64,000 nucleotides of DNA from Monodelphis domestica (Eukaryota > Chordata > Mammalia > Didelphimorphia > Didelphidae): positions 179,575,207 through 179,639,206 of the forward strand of contig NC_077233.1 in NCBI RefSeq assembly GCF_027887165.1. Direction: 5' to 3'. Positions within the stretch are counted from its first letter, which is position 1, and every line of letters begins with the position of its first letter. Both the position numbers and the translations under genes were made by a program. The notes beneath the pieces are model-generated. The model ran no database searches. It was not told the DNA's origin and worked only from the letters and a program-made list of their open reading frames with translations. Shown in pieces: positions 11,491 to 23,070 of this stretch.

Positions 11491-11964
11491 CCTACTCTCT
11501 GATCTGAATTCCAGTCTGGCATTGCCTATTTGGACATCTCCAACTGTATGTACTGTAGTCATCTCAAACTCTCAACATGTCTAGCTATATATTCTGAGAG
11601 CCATGGGACCTTTCCATGTGACTTACAGCTAAAACTGATTATGTGTTTTCCCCTTCTAATATAAGAGCTTCTTGAGAGCAAGGACAATCTTGCTTTTCTA
11701 CTTGTATCTCCAGTTAGCGCAATAAGCATGTAGTACACATTTAAATTATTTTTCATTCATTCATTCATTACAAAATTGAACTTACTTCCCCTCTTTTCTT
11801 CCTAACTTCCCTGTTTCTTATCTAGTTCAAAACTTCAGTCATCTTCAAGCTCCTCTCTCCCTAGACCTCAGCTATCTACTCAGTGGCCAAGTCTTGTTAC
11901 TCATACTACTACAATATTCTCTAGCAGCTGGTAGGACCATGGTAGGATTCCTCTTGGAATTGGT

Positions 11965-12420
11965 ACCTTAAAGTGAGCTTTGAAGCAAGCTACAGGCCTC
12001 TAAAAGTTGAGAAGGAAATGCACTTTAGGTATGGAGAACAGTCTTTGCAAAGACAGAGCTAGAGATGAGAAGTCCTGCATGGAGAGCAGCTATCAGATTA
12101 ATTTGACTAAAGTAGAATATGCATGGTATAATGTGTTTAAAAACAAAACAAAACTGGAAATATATGCTGAAGCCATATTGTGAAAGCCAAATGGAGGAAT
12201 TTGATAACTCCCAGAACAAGAGGCAATCACTGAAGCTTTTTGAAGCAGGGAAGTGACATAGATCTAGGCTATGAAAATATCACTTTGGCATCTGGGTAGA
12301 GGGTAGATTAGAGAATGGAGATGACGTTGGGACACTAGTTAGGAGGCTATTTTATTGTAGTATCTCAGGTAAAAGGTAATGAGGATCTGTACTAGGCATT
12401 TAAGTGAACAAAAGAGCTGT
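11965..12420 (-). repeat. L2 LINE 3' region
   Basis: Antisense to the L2 3' end: gagctttgaagcaagc, gaagcagggaagtgacatag, aatatcactttggcatctgg and actagttaggaggctatttt. Confidence 0.65.
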
Positions 12421-12462
12421 GATATTTATTGTGAATATTAGAAATCATTAAATGATACATTT

Positions 12463-12990
12463 TTATTTTTCCAGATTATGTGTCAATATAAGTTTTAATA
12501 ATCATTTTCTGATGTTTTACAATCCTTGTTCTATTTCTCTCTCCCAACCCTCCCCAAGAAGGCAGGTTATATAATGTAGCCAGTACATACATTATCCTAT
12601 AATACATCTTTCCTGTTTTGAAACAAGATACATATGCTTATACTACAGAATAACACATGGAGGAAATAAAGAATGGCATGTTTCAATTTGCATTCAGACT
12701 TCATCTATTCTTTCTTTGGCAGTGGATAGCCTTTTTTGATCATGAGTCTCATGGAGTTGTCCTGGATCCTTGCCTTGTTGAAAATAGTTAATAAACCATT
12801 TACAGTTGATCATACATTATTGTTACTGTGTGCAACATGTTTACTGCTCACTTCACTTTGCTTCACTTCAAGTCTTTCCAGGTTGTTGGTTTTTTTTTAA
12901 TAATCATCTGGTTTGTCATTTCTTATGGAACGTATTCCATTATAAATATATATGGAAATTACTCTGTACCTTTTCCTAACTTTTTAGTCC
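12463..12990 (-). repeat. L1 3' end, reverse
   Basis: Antisense marsupial L1 3' UTR and ORF2 end: aataatcattttctgatg, ggaggaaataaagaatggc, ggagttgtcctggatcc and ctcacttcactttgcttcac. The same family recurs at 37550 and 56620. Confidence 0.7.
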
Positions 12991-13455
12991 TAGTCAATAA
13001 CATCATTTAGTGAGTTCTCTAGTGAGGAAATTCCCTTTACAAATAGACTGGCAACTTTTCTGCAACTTTTAGTCTTAGAGGGTGTTTGTCCATACATATA
13101 ATTTTCTATGTGTATGTCATTTCCATACATACACAGTAGAATGTAAACACATTCAAGGTAGGACTATTTTTGGTTTTGCCTTTATATCCCAGCTTAGTGA
13201 AGTGACTAACACATACTAGGAAGGAAAAAAAGGAAGAAATGGAGGAGTAAAAGATAAATGGGTTTTATTTCCCTCATTTTACAAACAAGGAAACAGGTTC
13301 CAGTCTTACACCAGAAATTAATACTAGGTTTTTGCAGTTGAAATCATTTAACTACATAAACTTGCTTTATAGGTGAAATTGTATTATTACAAAAGTCTTT
13401 TCATTATTCATTCATTTCAAGTTCACTGGGCTCAAATCAAAAATAAATCTACTTT

Positions 13456-13640
13456 GAGGGGCAAGTAGGTGGATCAGTGGAGAGAGAGGCCTTTAGATGG
13501 GAGATCCTGGGTTCAAATGTGGCCTCAGATACGTGTGATCCTAGGCAAGTTGCTTAACTTCCATTGCCTAGCCCTTGCCACTTTTCTGCCTTAGAACCAA
13601 AACTTAGTAATGATTCTAAGTCAAAGGGTAAGAGTTTTTG
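13456..13640 (+). repeat. Marsupial tRNA-SINE
   Basis: Head ggggcaagtaggtggatcag, box-B-like ggttcaaatgtgg, middle cattgcctagcccttgccac, tail aagggtaagag. Confidence 0.85.
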
Positions 13641-13714
13641 CTATTTTTTTTTAAGAGTGAAATGGGAACAGCTCTTAGGAAGCTATATGTCATGCGCAGT
13701 CCAGAGTAACTGAT

Positions 13715-13850
13715 CAAATTTAAGGAAAGACAAGACATAGACATACACTGGAGAAGGAAAGAACAAACCACTCCACTATCTTCACCAAGAAAACCCCTTA
13801 TGGAGTCAAAGAGTAGGACACAACTGAACAACAAAAGATATTCTGGCCTG
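13715..13850 (+). repeat. 3' module of a long-form tRNA-SINE
   Basis: ggagaaggaaagaacaaacc, accaagaaaaccccttatgg and gacacaactgaacaacaaaa match the tail of the copies at 5070 and 46968. Confidence 0.75.
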
Positions 13851-14233
13851 GAGCTACATGAAATAGAGAAAATAACTTTTGCCAGTAGACATTAAAGGGT
13901 GGGAAAGGGCATGATGTGCTGAAAGTAACAGAGAGGTGTTGGTAAATTAATTAATACTTGTATTCTTCATGGAAACTGAACACAAGCTAAAACAGAGGGA
14001 GTCCAAAAAGTGTGAAAAGGGTGTGGGGCAACCATAGGGTAGAAAGAAAAGCAAGCAAAAACTTAGAAATGGCCAAACTTGAACAATTAATGAAAAGGGA
14101 CCTAAAGTGAGCTTTTTCCTTTATCTTGCCTGAAACCAGGCTTCCATTTATCTTTCTACCACCATTTCTAAACTTAGTCCCAGGTGTAAATTGGGGGGAA
14201 TCAGAGAAGTAAGCTCAAAATGTAAGCTCCTTA

Positions 14234-14435
14234 GGGCAGCTAGGTAGCTCATTGGAAAGAGAGCCAGACCTAGAGATTGAAGGTCCTGGGTTCAAATGTG
14301 ACAGAAGACTCTTCCTAGCTGTGTGACTTTGTACAAGTCACTTAATCTCCGTTGTCTAAACTTTACTGCTTTTCTGCTTTAGAACCAATAAAAACACAGT
14401 ACTGATTCTAAGATGAAAGGTCAGAGTTTGTTGTT
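14234..14435 (+). repeat. Marsupial tRNA-SINE
   Basis: Head gggcagctaggtagctcatt, box-B-like ggttcaaatgtga, tail gattctaagatgaaagg. Confidence 0.85.
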
Positions 14436-14839
14436 GTTTATTAAGTAAACTCCTTGAGGGCAAGGACTGCCTTCCTTTCTTGTTCCTTTCTATCTGCAAT
14501 TATCATTATTGCCATTTCAATATATCTTGGGTCAGCATAAAAAATTAAATGAGAATTTTTGGAGAGTCTTGTGGAAGCCACAAAACGACAAGGGAAGGCC
14601 AGCAGATGACACAGAAAAAGTTTAGTAATTCAGAAATGCATAAAAAATAAAGTGCTGTTCAATCACTTAACTGGACCTCAGTGTCCTTTTCTATAAAAGA
14701 GGAGGTTGGGCTATGTGACTTTAGAGCACTTTAAAATGCTAATCTTCCAAACAATATCTATAATTAAAATCCAAAGCCAGAGGACTGACCATTAAATTGA
14801 TGTGATAATTAATACATAGTGCTAAATAGGAAACCACCT

Positions 14840-15000
14840 GGTATAATGAAAAGAGGAAGAGGCTAGGGGAATTGAGACACCTGAATTCTCCCACTACCTT
14901 CCTCTGGACAAGTTTCTTCATCTGTATGATAAGAGGACCAAACTAGTATATATCTTGGATTCCTTCCAGCTCTTCCAGACTCTGATTCTATTAAATAAGG
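14840..15000 (+). repeat. MIR/CORE-SINE-type element
   Basis: Decayed copy with ggacaagtttcttcatctg and a tail ccttccagctcttccagac followed by tctgattct. Confidence 0.45.
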
Positions 15001-15634
15001 TAAAAGAACTCAATACTGGTCTTTAAAGAAGTCGTCTGTGGTTCAGTTCTTCTTTAGCAACAAGTTGGCTTGCAGCAATGACTTCCTAACAAGAAATAGC
15101 TAAAAGAAAAGTGAATTCAACATTTGGGAAACCAGAGATCTTATAGAGTTGAAAATAAAACATATTCTCCCCACATAGAAGAGGCAAGGTATTAATAGGA
15201 CAAAATGTTGTATACATTGTCAAAAGATGTCAAACTGTTATTGTTATGAGGTAAGAATTGATCAGATAAGGGTTTGTTTGTGGCACCACTCCCTACCCCA
15301 TAGAACCATGATGTACAGACAAAACACACCAAAAAAAGGTGGTTTTTTTTCTAATAAATGAAGAAAAGAAGGAAAGAAAATGAAGGGGGATAAAAGAAGA
15401 AAGAAAATTAGATATAGGAAAAGAAAGCAGAATCATGGGATTGAGTTTTAAGTAACCTGCAAGGCCATCTAGTGGAATTCCCCCATTTTACAGATGAGAA
15501 AATAGTGGAGAACTTTTAAGTGACAAAGGGAATGGGAAAGGAAAGGAAGAAAAGGACAAAAAAGAAAAGCCAAAGAAAAGGAAGAAAAAAAAGAGAGAAA
15601 TAAGCTAGAGGAAAAAAGAAAAAGGAGTTAGGAG

Positions 15635-16401
15635 TGTCAATTGGAAAAAACACAGAACTATTAAATAGTTAAAATAGTTCAAATAGTCAAAAATCACTCT
15701 TTAATCAAGGGAAAGGGGTTCAATGCAATAATAGGCCTCTACATAGAGCTGTGCACCAGCACCATATGCCAACGCAAAGTCTGAGAATTGAACTCTGGTG
15801 GCTTGGAACACTGACTCCTGGGAAAGCCAACCACACTAGGTTGGACAATTCCAAGGAACAAAAGAATTTGGGGAACCTATATACCATTTGGGGGAAATTC
15901 AAGGGCAGGGAAAGGAAAAGCTATAGCTACAAAGAAAAATGGGTGTTCAAACTCTACTGACAGCATTCAATCATTGCTAGAGGCTAGGACATAAGGGAAG
16001 AGGCTACTTACAATGAATATTAAATGGGTGGTCCCTGCCCAGGTGTGTGTCTTCTTGGGAAAAAGTCTCTGATATAATAGGGTCCATTACTCAGTCTGAA
16101 ACCCTAGCCTGATATTCCCTTCAAGGTGAATTCTCACAGGAATAAAGAACAAATACATGCTTTAGGGTCTCCAATTTACACTCTAGTTCCAAAACTTGGG
16201 GTTCATCAGATCTTACTAGGCTACAAGTTTGGGGTTTCTAGATTCCATGTTGACAGGAGAAAAGGAGAAGAAAGAAGGAAAGGGAGAAAGAGAAGAGAAT
16301 AGAAAATGCAATAAGCAAAGGGAAGGAAAAACCGAAGACTTCTTATTAGCATTAGCTTCACTCTACCAATTAGCCAAGGGAACCTTAATTCGGCTATATC
16401 A
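15635..16401 (-). mobile_element. Solo LTR of an endogenous retrovirus beside the METTL22 promoter
   Basis: 767 bp bounded by tgtcaattgg at the left and ggctatatca at the right (TG...CA), with a 4-bp target duplication GGAG (15631-15634 and 16402-16405). Read on the minus strand it starts TGATATAGCC, carries a late ATTAAA poly(A)-type signal and ends CCAATTGACA. It is therefore antisense to METTL22. No internal proviral sequence is attached. The 4-bp duplication suggests a gamma-like class I ERV. Confidence 0.75.
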
Positions 16402-16618
16402 GGAGCAGGGAAGTACTGGGGGATATGAGTGGGGATGGAGCTGCACAGGGCACGGGTTCTTTCCAGACCAGCCGTGTTTGGAAGCACCGCAACAGAGACA
16501 GTTTGCAGCTCCAAGTACTTTTTCCTCTTGGCCACCGAGTTCAGAGGTTTGCGCTCCCGCCCCAGTCAGAACACGCCCATGAGCCTTCCTCTCTGGGCAG
16601 ACGCGCGCTCCCGCCCGG

Positions 16619-16633
16619 AGCGCCCCCTAGCGG
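16619..16633 (-). promoter_or_regulatory. CTCF-like motif in the METTL22 promoter
   Basis: Read on the minus strand, CCGCTAGGGGGCGCT matches the CTCF core apart from G for A at the third base. It lies about 80 nt upstream of the presumed start site. Confidence 0.5.
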
Positions 16634-16689
16634 TCCCTGCAGGCACGCCCCCGGCCGGAAAAGGGAGGGGAGGAACGCAGAGACAGCGC

Positions 16690-16793
16690 ACGCAGAACAT
16701 GGCGGCGGGGGAGGAGGCGGCCCAGGTTATCCCCGACTAGTGGGCTTGAGGGTTGGCGAGTCCACTCGGACTCAGCCTCGCCCCGACAGCCCG
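16690..16793 (+). other. METTL22: Probable METTL22 non-coding exon 1
   Basis: Inferred. The start is taken at the YY1/initiator region and the donor at cccg|gtaaac (16794). It contains a 13-codon upstream ORF starting at 16699 in strong Kozak context (aacATGg) and stopping at 16740. Human METTL22 likewise starts translation in exon 2. Other donors in the island are possible, so the right boundary is uncertain. Confidence 0.5.
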
Positions 16794-18085
16794 GTAAACC
16801 TCCTCCTCTCTGGTCAAGGCAGAGGGCGGGCTGTGTACCCCGGGAACACAGAGTATCGGGGGCAGGGAGGAGGGGGGAAAAGCGGCGAAGGAGAACTGTG
16901 CAGACCCTCGGTGGTAGGCCCGGGAACGGGGAAGGGAACGGAAGGTCGTTGGGGAGACGACGTGCATGGGCGCGCGCACGCACGCTTAGGACTGCTGTGT
17001 GGTACCGAGGTCCCGAAGGTCAGGCAGGCGCGTGCACGTGGGGGATGGGGGAAGGCGAGGTGGAACTCGGGAACGACTAGACTGAATGCCCCACATGTGA
17101 CCACGATCCTACCTGTAACCCCAGTGGCCCCCTCAACCCTCACCCCTAATGCCTAGTGTTATTCATTCGTTCGTTTATTTAATAAATGCCTGCTGAGGCC
17201 TATTCTGTGTCACATTTTGGTGCTAATACTGAGGGCTGTCAGAAAAGTACGGAGAAAAACACCAAAAGAATTGAGAGCCTAGTACAACGTAAACGTGTAT
17301 ATGTATACCTTCACTGGGGCCTGTGATGCCTTCCACCCATCCCACCTCCAAATTGTGGTCTGATCAACTGATAAACCTTCATCTTTAGTGGCTTCCCGTG
17401 TCAACTTTCCCTGCGGTATTTGCTTTTTTAAAGTATGCTTCAGGCTTAAAGTAGTGCTCTGTCCGAGAAACTGTCAGATTTTAGCGCTCGCCCTCTGTGT
17501 GTGTGTATGTGTGTGTAAAAGCAAAAATTCCCTAAGAGATAGGGTCGCCTGAAAGAGGAATGGGGTACCTGTATATGTAATTACTGAGTTCCCATTTTTG
17601 CTGGGGGTTTGCCAGTGGAGATTGGGTGGCTCTGTCAGCAGGGATTTGTGATTCAAGTGCAAGTGGATCTGCTTGACCTCCCCCAAACCCAGTTTTGTCA
17701 CAGATTTTTGACTGTGATTTATGATAGAGATTTAGGTCCTCCCAGATGGGTGGGAAAGAGCCTTGGAGATGAGGAGAGGCCTTCCAAGTTCTGTAAAACA
17801 GTAGTGTTTATGTAGATTTTTAGGATTGACAGAACATAGTCTAAAACAACTACTTGTGTGGAAGGTAGTAAGAGTATTGTTCATTCTCATTTGCTAGATG
17901 AGGAAGGACACACACTTAGTAACTGATAAAGCTGCTTACTTGAAGTTCAAGAGTCAGAAACAAGTCACTGTGGAGCTCTTGAGATGGGAAATTTTAAGTG
18001 TAGTGGTATCTTGGAGTCCCATTTCTTTCCCCTGCTTAGAAGAATACTGGACATTTGCCTTTTAGAGAGTGCTTTCATAAGCTTC

Positions 18086-18288
18086 TTTTTTTTTTTTAAC
18101 CCTTACCTTCCATCTTGGAGTCAATACTGCGTATTGGTTCCAAGGCAGAAGAATGGTAAGGGCTAAGCAATGGGATTTGTGACTTGCCCAAGGTCACACA
18201 ACTGGGAAGTGTCAGAGGTCAAATTTGAACCCAAGATTTCCCATCTCTAGGCCTAACTCTCAATCCACTGAGCTACCCAGCTGCCCCC
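18086..18288 (-). repeat. Marsupial tRNA-SINE in METTL22 intron 1
   Basis: Antisense full-length copy running from a poly(T) (aacccttaccttccatcttgg) to the head complement ccactgagctacccagctgc. Confidence 0.9.
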
Positions 18289-18679
18289 CATAAGCTTCTT
18301 TTAATGCTTCTACAACCTGAAATATGAACATTCATAAGAAAAGGAGCTATATGTTCTGTCATCAGCTCTCAATTACATGGGCTAAATAAATAAATGAATC
18401 TGCCCAACCCCTTAGCTCTTCCCTTCCATTTCCTTAAAAAAGGAGTTGTTTGTTTGTTTTTATCATAGTTGTTTTAAGACAAGACTCATTAGAATTTTGC
18501 CTTTTCCATTCTTTTGCTGCTAACAGGGAAAGAGGAATAAAAGATGGGTCTCAGTAATGTCCCTCAACTGAATCATTGGTGTATAGTGATTAGATTCCAA
18601 GAAAACAGATGGATCCCTGGCTGGGTTGTGTCTCAAATAGTCATATTTCTTGCATATGGTTTGTGTTATATGCCCTTCC

Positions 18680-18927
18680 AGTGATTTGTTATTGTTCAGT
18701 AGTGTTTGACTCTTCATGAGTCCATTTGGGGTTTTCTTGGCAAAGATACTAGAGCAGTTTGCCATTTTCCTTCTTCAGCTTATTTTACAGATGAGGAACT
18801 GAGCAAACAGAGTTAAGTGACTTGCCCAGGATCACACTGCTAGTGTCTGAAGCCAGATTTGAACTCAGAGAAATGAGTCTTCCTATCTCCAGGCCCATGC
18901 TCTATCCATTGCACCACCTAGCTACCT
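18680..18927 (-). repeat. Long-form tRNA-SINE in METTL22 intron 1
   Basis: Antisense copy: ttgttcagtagtgtttgac, tttggggttttcttggcaaag, cagatgaggaactgagc and ccattgcaccacctagctac. Confidence 0.85.
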
Positions 18928-19609
18928 TATTCCTATGATTCCTAGTTGTTAGGCATACTATACAGGCCTAAATTGTATAGAATACATGATCTTATACATC
19001 TTATTTCATAGTAGATTATAATCCCTTTTTGCTCTTACATAGTATAATTTGTTTTATAGTTATCTGTATACCTGGCTTATCACCAACATGTAATTATAAT
19101 TATAAATCTCTGAGGGCAGGAAGCTTGCCTTATTTAGCTTTGAATTTTTAGTGTCTACTACAGGGTACTACACAGTTGTTGTTAGATAGGACCTGTGATT
19201 TCACCTGCCTAGGGAAATCAGTAAATGAATTCTCTCTTCCAATGCATCTCAGCACCTACTCTGTAACTTTCAAGTCTTAAGACAATTGCTCAGGATTCTA
19301 AGGTTAAATTTCTTATGTAGGCTCATATAGAAAGTATATGTCCAAGGCAGAATCCTTGAACCTAAGTCTTCTGACTTCAAGGCTGACTTACTAACTACCA
19401 TTCCACACCTCTCTGTATGTCTGTTACACATAATGGGCACTTATTAAGTGCTTATTGAAGAAACTCAGACCAACTCAAGGGCATATTCTAAGTGTCTTTT
19501 AATAAGTATTAAGTGGGAAATGAAACGTTTTCATTTGTGACAGCCTTTTGTTAAGGGATTATCTTTTCATTCTAGATGCATCTATTCAGATTAATAGCAA
19601 CATTGCAAA

Positions 19610-19742
19610 ATGGTGGACCCAAGAGAGGAGGAAGCTATGGATGAAATAACATTTAAAAGTGACACTGTGCTGTCTGATGTGCATCTAAGCACCCCAAACA
19701 AAAGGCACTTGATGGTACGTCTGAATGCTGTTGGCCAACCTG
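19610..19742 (+). CDS. METTL22: METTL22 exon 2, first coding exon
   Basis: Encodes MVDPREEEAMDEITF through VGQP plus one base. The acceptor is probably ...ttcattctag at 19575, leaving 34 nt of 5' UTR. The donor is g|gtaagaac at 19743. The final G joins TT of the next exon to make Val45. Confidence 0.93.
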
Positions 19743-22700
19743 GTAAGAACAAAGGGTTCATGACAGAATTACTGATCTCATGTGCTTATTTGTCATTTAG
19801 GTTTGGTTTGCCTACCCATCTCCAAGAATAGAATCACATATCCTATTCTTAACACTGATTTGGGAGGTGAGAGGATTGGAGGGAAAGAGAAAGAGGAAAG
19901 AATGAGTTGTTTAATTAGCCATACAATGAGTTCTTCAGTGAGAGAAAGTTTTTTCTTGCTGTGGTAGTAGTATGGTCCAATGGAAAAAAACTCAAGATTA
20001 AGGACCTGGACTCAAATCCCAACTCTTCTCCTTATCACTTGAGTGACCTGGTCACTTAACTCCTCTATCCTCACCCTGCCTCATCTCACGAGATCTCAGC
20101 TTTCCTATTGGTAAAATACTAGGGTTGGAGTAAATAAGCTCTAAGATTCCTTATCATTGTATTGTCTTTGGAGATAAAAAACTACTAGCCATTGCCCTCT
20201 AAATACATACCCTTTATTTATATAAAAACAAGGGTCAGGGTTTCCTTAACCTTCTCTCCCCAATAATTCCTTTGAACTCTTCTCAAAAAAGTTTAATTTT
20301 AATTTTAACCATAGTCATTTCAATAGATATCATCCAAATTGTGAAGGTTCTTAACTTCATGGTTCATGGGTCCTAGGGGGTCACAGGTTTCACCAGACTA
20401 CAAATGGGCTCAATGACACAAAAAAAGGTTAAGAATATCTGATTCAGAGCCTCTCTAAATTTCCAATTCTCTTCAACTGTGGACCCATGAATTGGACGGA
20501 GTCTTCATAAAGATTTAACTAGTACAAAATGTAATCTGAGATTCCTGAATGCTATATTCCAGTTTATGGCATATTATTATAATGCTTTATGCCAAGATGT
20601 ATTCAGTGATATATTCTTGAACTTATTACTATTAATTATAAACCTTTCCATATTAAGTAGCTTCTATTTGATTTGCTTTTATCTAAATACCTTGTCCTTG
20701 CTAGTTAAAACTCATCTCAGTTTTTGACTACCAAATTGTGATGGGTATATTCAATATTGAATTCATCCTCCAAATTATTTGCACCATTGAATGAACCTTG
20801 TGGCCATGCATGCTATTTTTCTAGACTTTCTATTTATTACTACCAAACTAAACTTTAAAATGTCTTAGTAAGAGAGTCAAGACTTTCGAAGAGAAAGATC
20901 TTCCTGTCCCATATTCATATCTGTTTTCTCTTTCAGTTTTTCTGTCACAATTCAAACTTCTGTGGAACAAAGATCCTTGGAAAGATACTCAAGTTAAGGG
21001 TAAAAAACAAAAAGACATTCAAATAGAAAATACTGTACAGGATGACAGAAGTATTCAGGAATCCGATGGAAAGAATAGCAGTGATGTAGATTTTCTTAAT
21101 GAGAATGAAACTCATACTTGCCCTTCTTCAAGAATAGAAGCTCTCTTGGATAATGATGGTGACTTGGAAGTGGTAAGAAGACCACAGGTTTTCTCTGAGA
21201 CAAAACAAAAAGAGACATCAAGAAATAAAATACATCCTAAAATTCTAACCATAGGAACAGAAAATTTCATTGAAGAAGAAGAGCAAGAAAATATCCACCA
21301 GGGTTTGGTTAAAATAGGTAAATATGCAGTAATTGTCCATTAAAAAACTATGTGTGTCTTCTGTGAGACTATAAAGTCATTGTCCACTATGTTATCCACT
21401 GTACCTTTATGCAAGGACCCACTTGATAAATTCCCACTAACTGGCTCTGTGACTTTAGACTTATCAAGACTTTCTTGAACTTTGGTGCCTAGAAAAATGA
21501 GGCACTGTTGATAAAAATAAGGTTGTTAACTGTCTTGAGGGAAAAGATGATATTGCATTTGGTATCATAGCAAGATATAAAGGTGGTGATTTTTAATAAG
21601 CAATTAGGTAGAATTAAAGGTTCAGGGAGAAGTCAGGGCTGTCCATGAAGACTTAGAAAACATCTGGATAAAGAGAATGAAAGATAGAGCAGTATATCAA
21701 GTAGTCATTCAGTAAAGCCTAGTGAATTAATATCTCAAAAATGAAGTGTGTGAAAGAGCATTAAAAAACTGGCTCTGTAATGTTCTGACTGTTATGTTTC
21801 TGAATTATTATTAATCTAAATAACTAAATTTGGCAGTTTGGCTTATATAAATTTTCAAGTCCCTCTGAAAGAATGTATTCTTTAAAAATAAATATATGCC
21901 TAGATGCTTTACCTACCAATCACAATTTCATCTACCCTAAGATGCTATCCAATAGTTTGAAGGTATAGAATTGGGGAGGGGGAAGTGCTATTTGATTTTA
22001 AAATACAGTTTATCAGGTATTAATTGCCACATTTGTTAGCACTGTAATAAGCTAGGGAATATGTCCACTTTTAAAATTCAGAGCTATTATTCTTTTATGT
22101 TTGGTATTTATCTTGTGAATGAAGAGCAAAAAAACTTAACTTTTTAAAAATCAAGATGGTCTTCCCCTTAAAATCAGATTTGTTCACCTATTCCCTTCAA
22201 AAAACATATGATCATTTTTAAAAATTACAATTTAAATTCTAACATCTTCTATGCCTTTATGGTTTTGTTCAATCCTCATTTCATTGTGGGTGTTTTTGTT
22301 TGGTTTTCCATTCTGCCAGAGCACACCATGGCCACTCCTCTGGAAGATGTTGGCAAACAGGTAGGTGAGTTCTTTTGGTTTTTTAATGTTTTTTGCCTTT
22401 AGCATCTTATAACTTTCTTTAAAGCTTGACCCCATACTTTCTTGTACCCTGAAGGTGTGGAGAGGAGCTTTCCTTCTGGCTGATTACATCCTGTTCCAAC
22501 GTGACCTGTTCAAAAGTTGCACTGTGCTCGAGCTTGGGGCAGGCACTGGGATTGCCAGCATCATCACAGCAACAGTTGCTAAGACTGTTTACTGCACAGG
22601 TACTTTGTGTCTCCATTATTTGAGATGAAATAGCAGTATTCTTAAAGTGTACAAACTGTATAAGAAGAAACTGAAAGCAAGCAGCTATTGATTTTGCTCC

Positions 22701-23015
22701 TTTATTACCCTGACTTTATCTCTTCCCTCACCCTTTTCTGTCCCCCCACAACTTGATTTTGATCTGTTGTCAAAATGACCCTGAAGCTTTAGAGCAAAAC
22801 CTGACAAAAACAGGTTCCTTTTCAGGCTGCAGGGAGTCTGATCTTATCACGCTCCAATTAACTAGGAAAGGAGAGAAGAGGATACTTGCCTTTTCCCCTT
22901 TTCTTACCAAAGGAAAAGACCTTAAAAGCATGTAATCCTTATACTAGCAAAACCTATAACAGAACTGGGTTTATCATGGTTGGAAGTCTATAATTAACAG
23001 TTAATAGATGTAGAC

Positions 23016-23070
<55 letters not shown>

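Larger units (their letters stand above)
16410..17110 (+). promoter_or_regulatory. METTL22 CpG-island promoter
   Basis: This is the only stretch in the window that is strongly GC-rich and dense in CpG, and it lies 2.5-3.2 kb before the METTL22 start codon. It holds a YY1-type element AACATGGCGGC (16696-16706), a CTCF-like motif, GC boxes and a CACGTG E-box (17035-17040). No TATA box stands out, so this looks like a broad housekeeping promoter. Confidence 0.85.

Noticed and set aside
16425-17156. 243-aa open frame in the CpG island
   Set aside because: GC-rich DNA has few stops. The product is low-complexity Gly/Arg/Pro with overlapping open frames on both strands, and the region is better explained as promoter and exon 1.
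23016-23070. Possible CRISPR-like periodicity
   Set aside because: It is a simple GATA microsatellite without spacers; the genome is eukaryotic.
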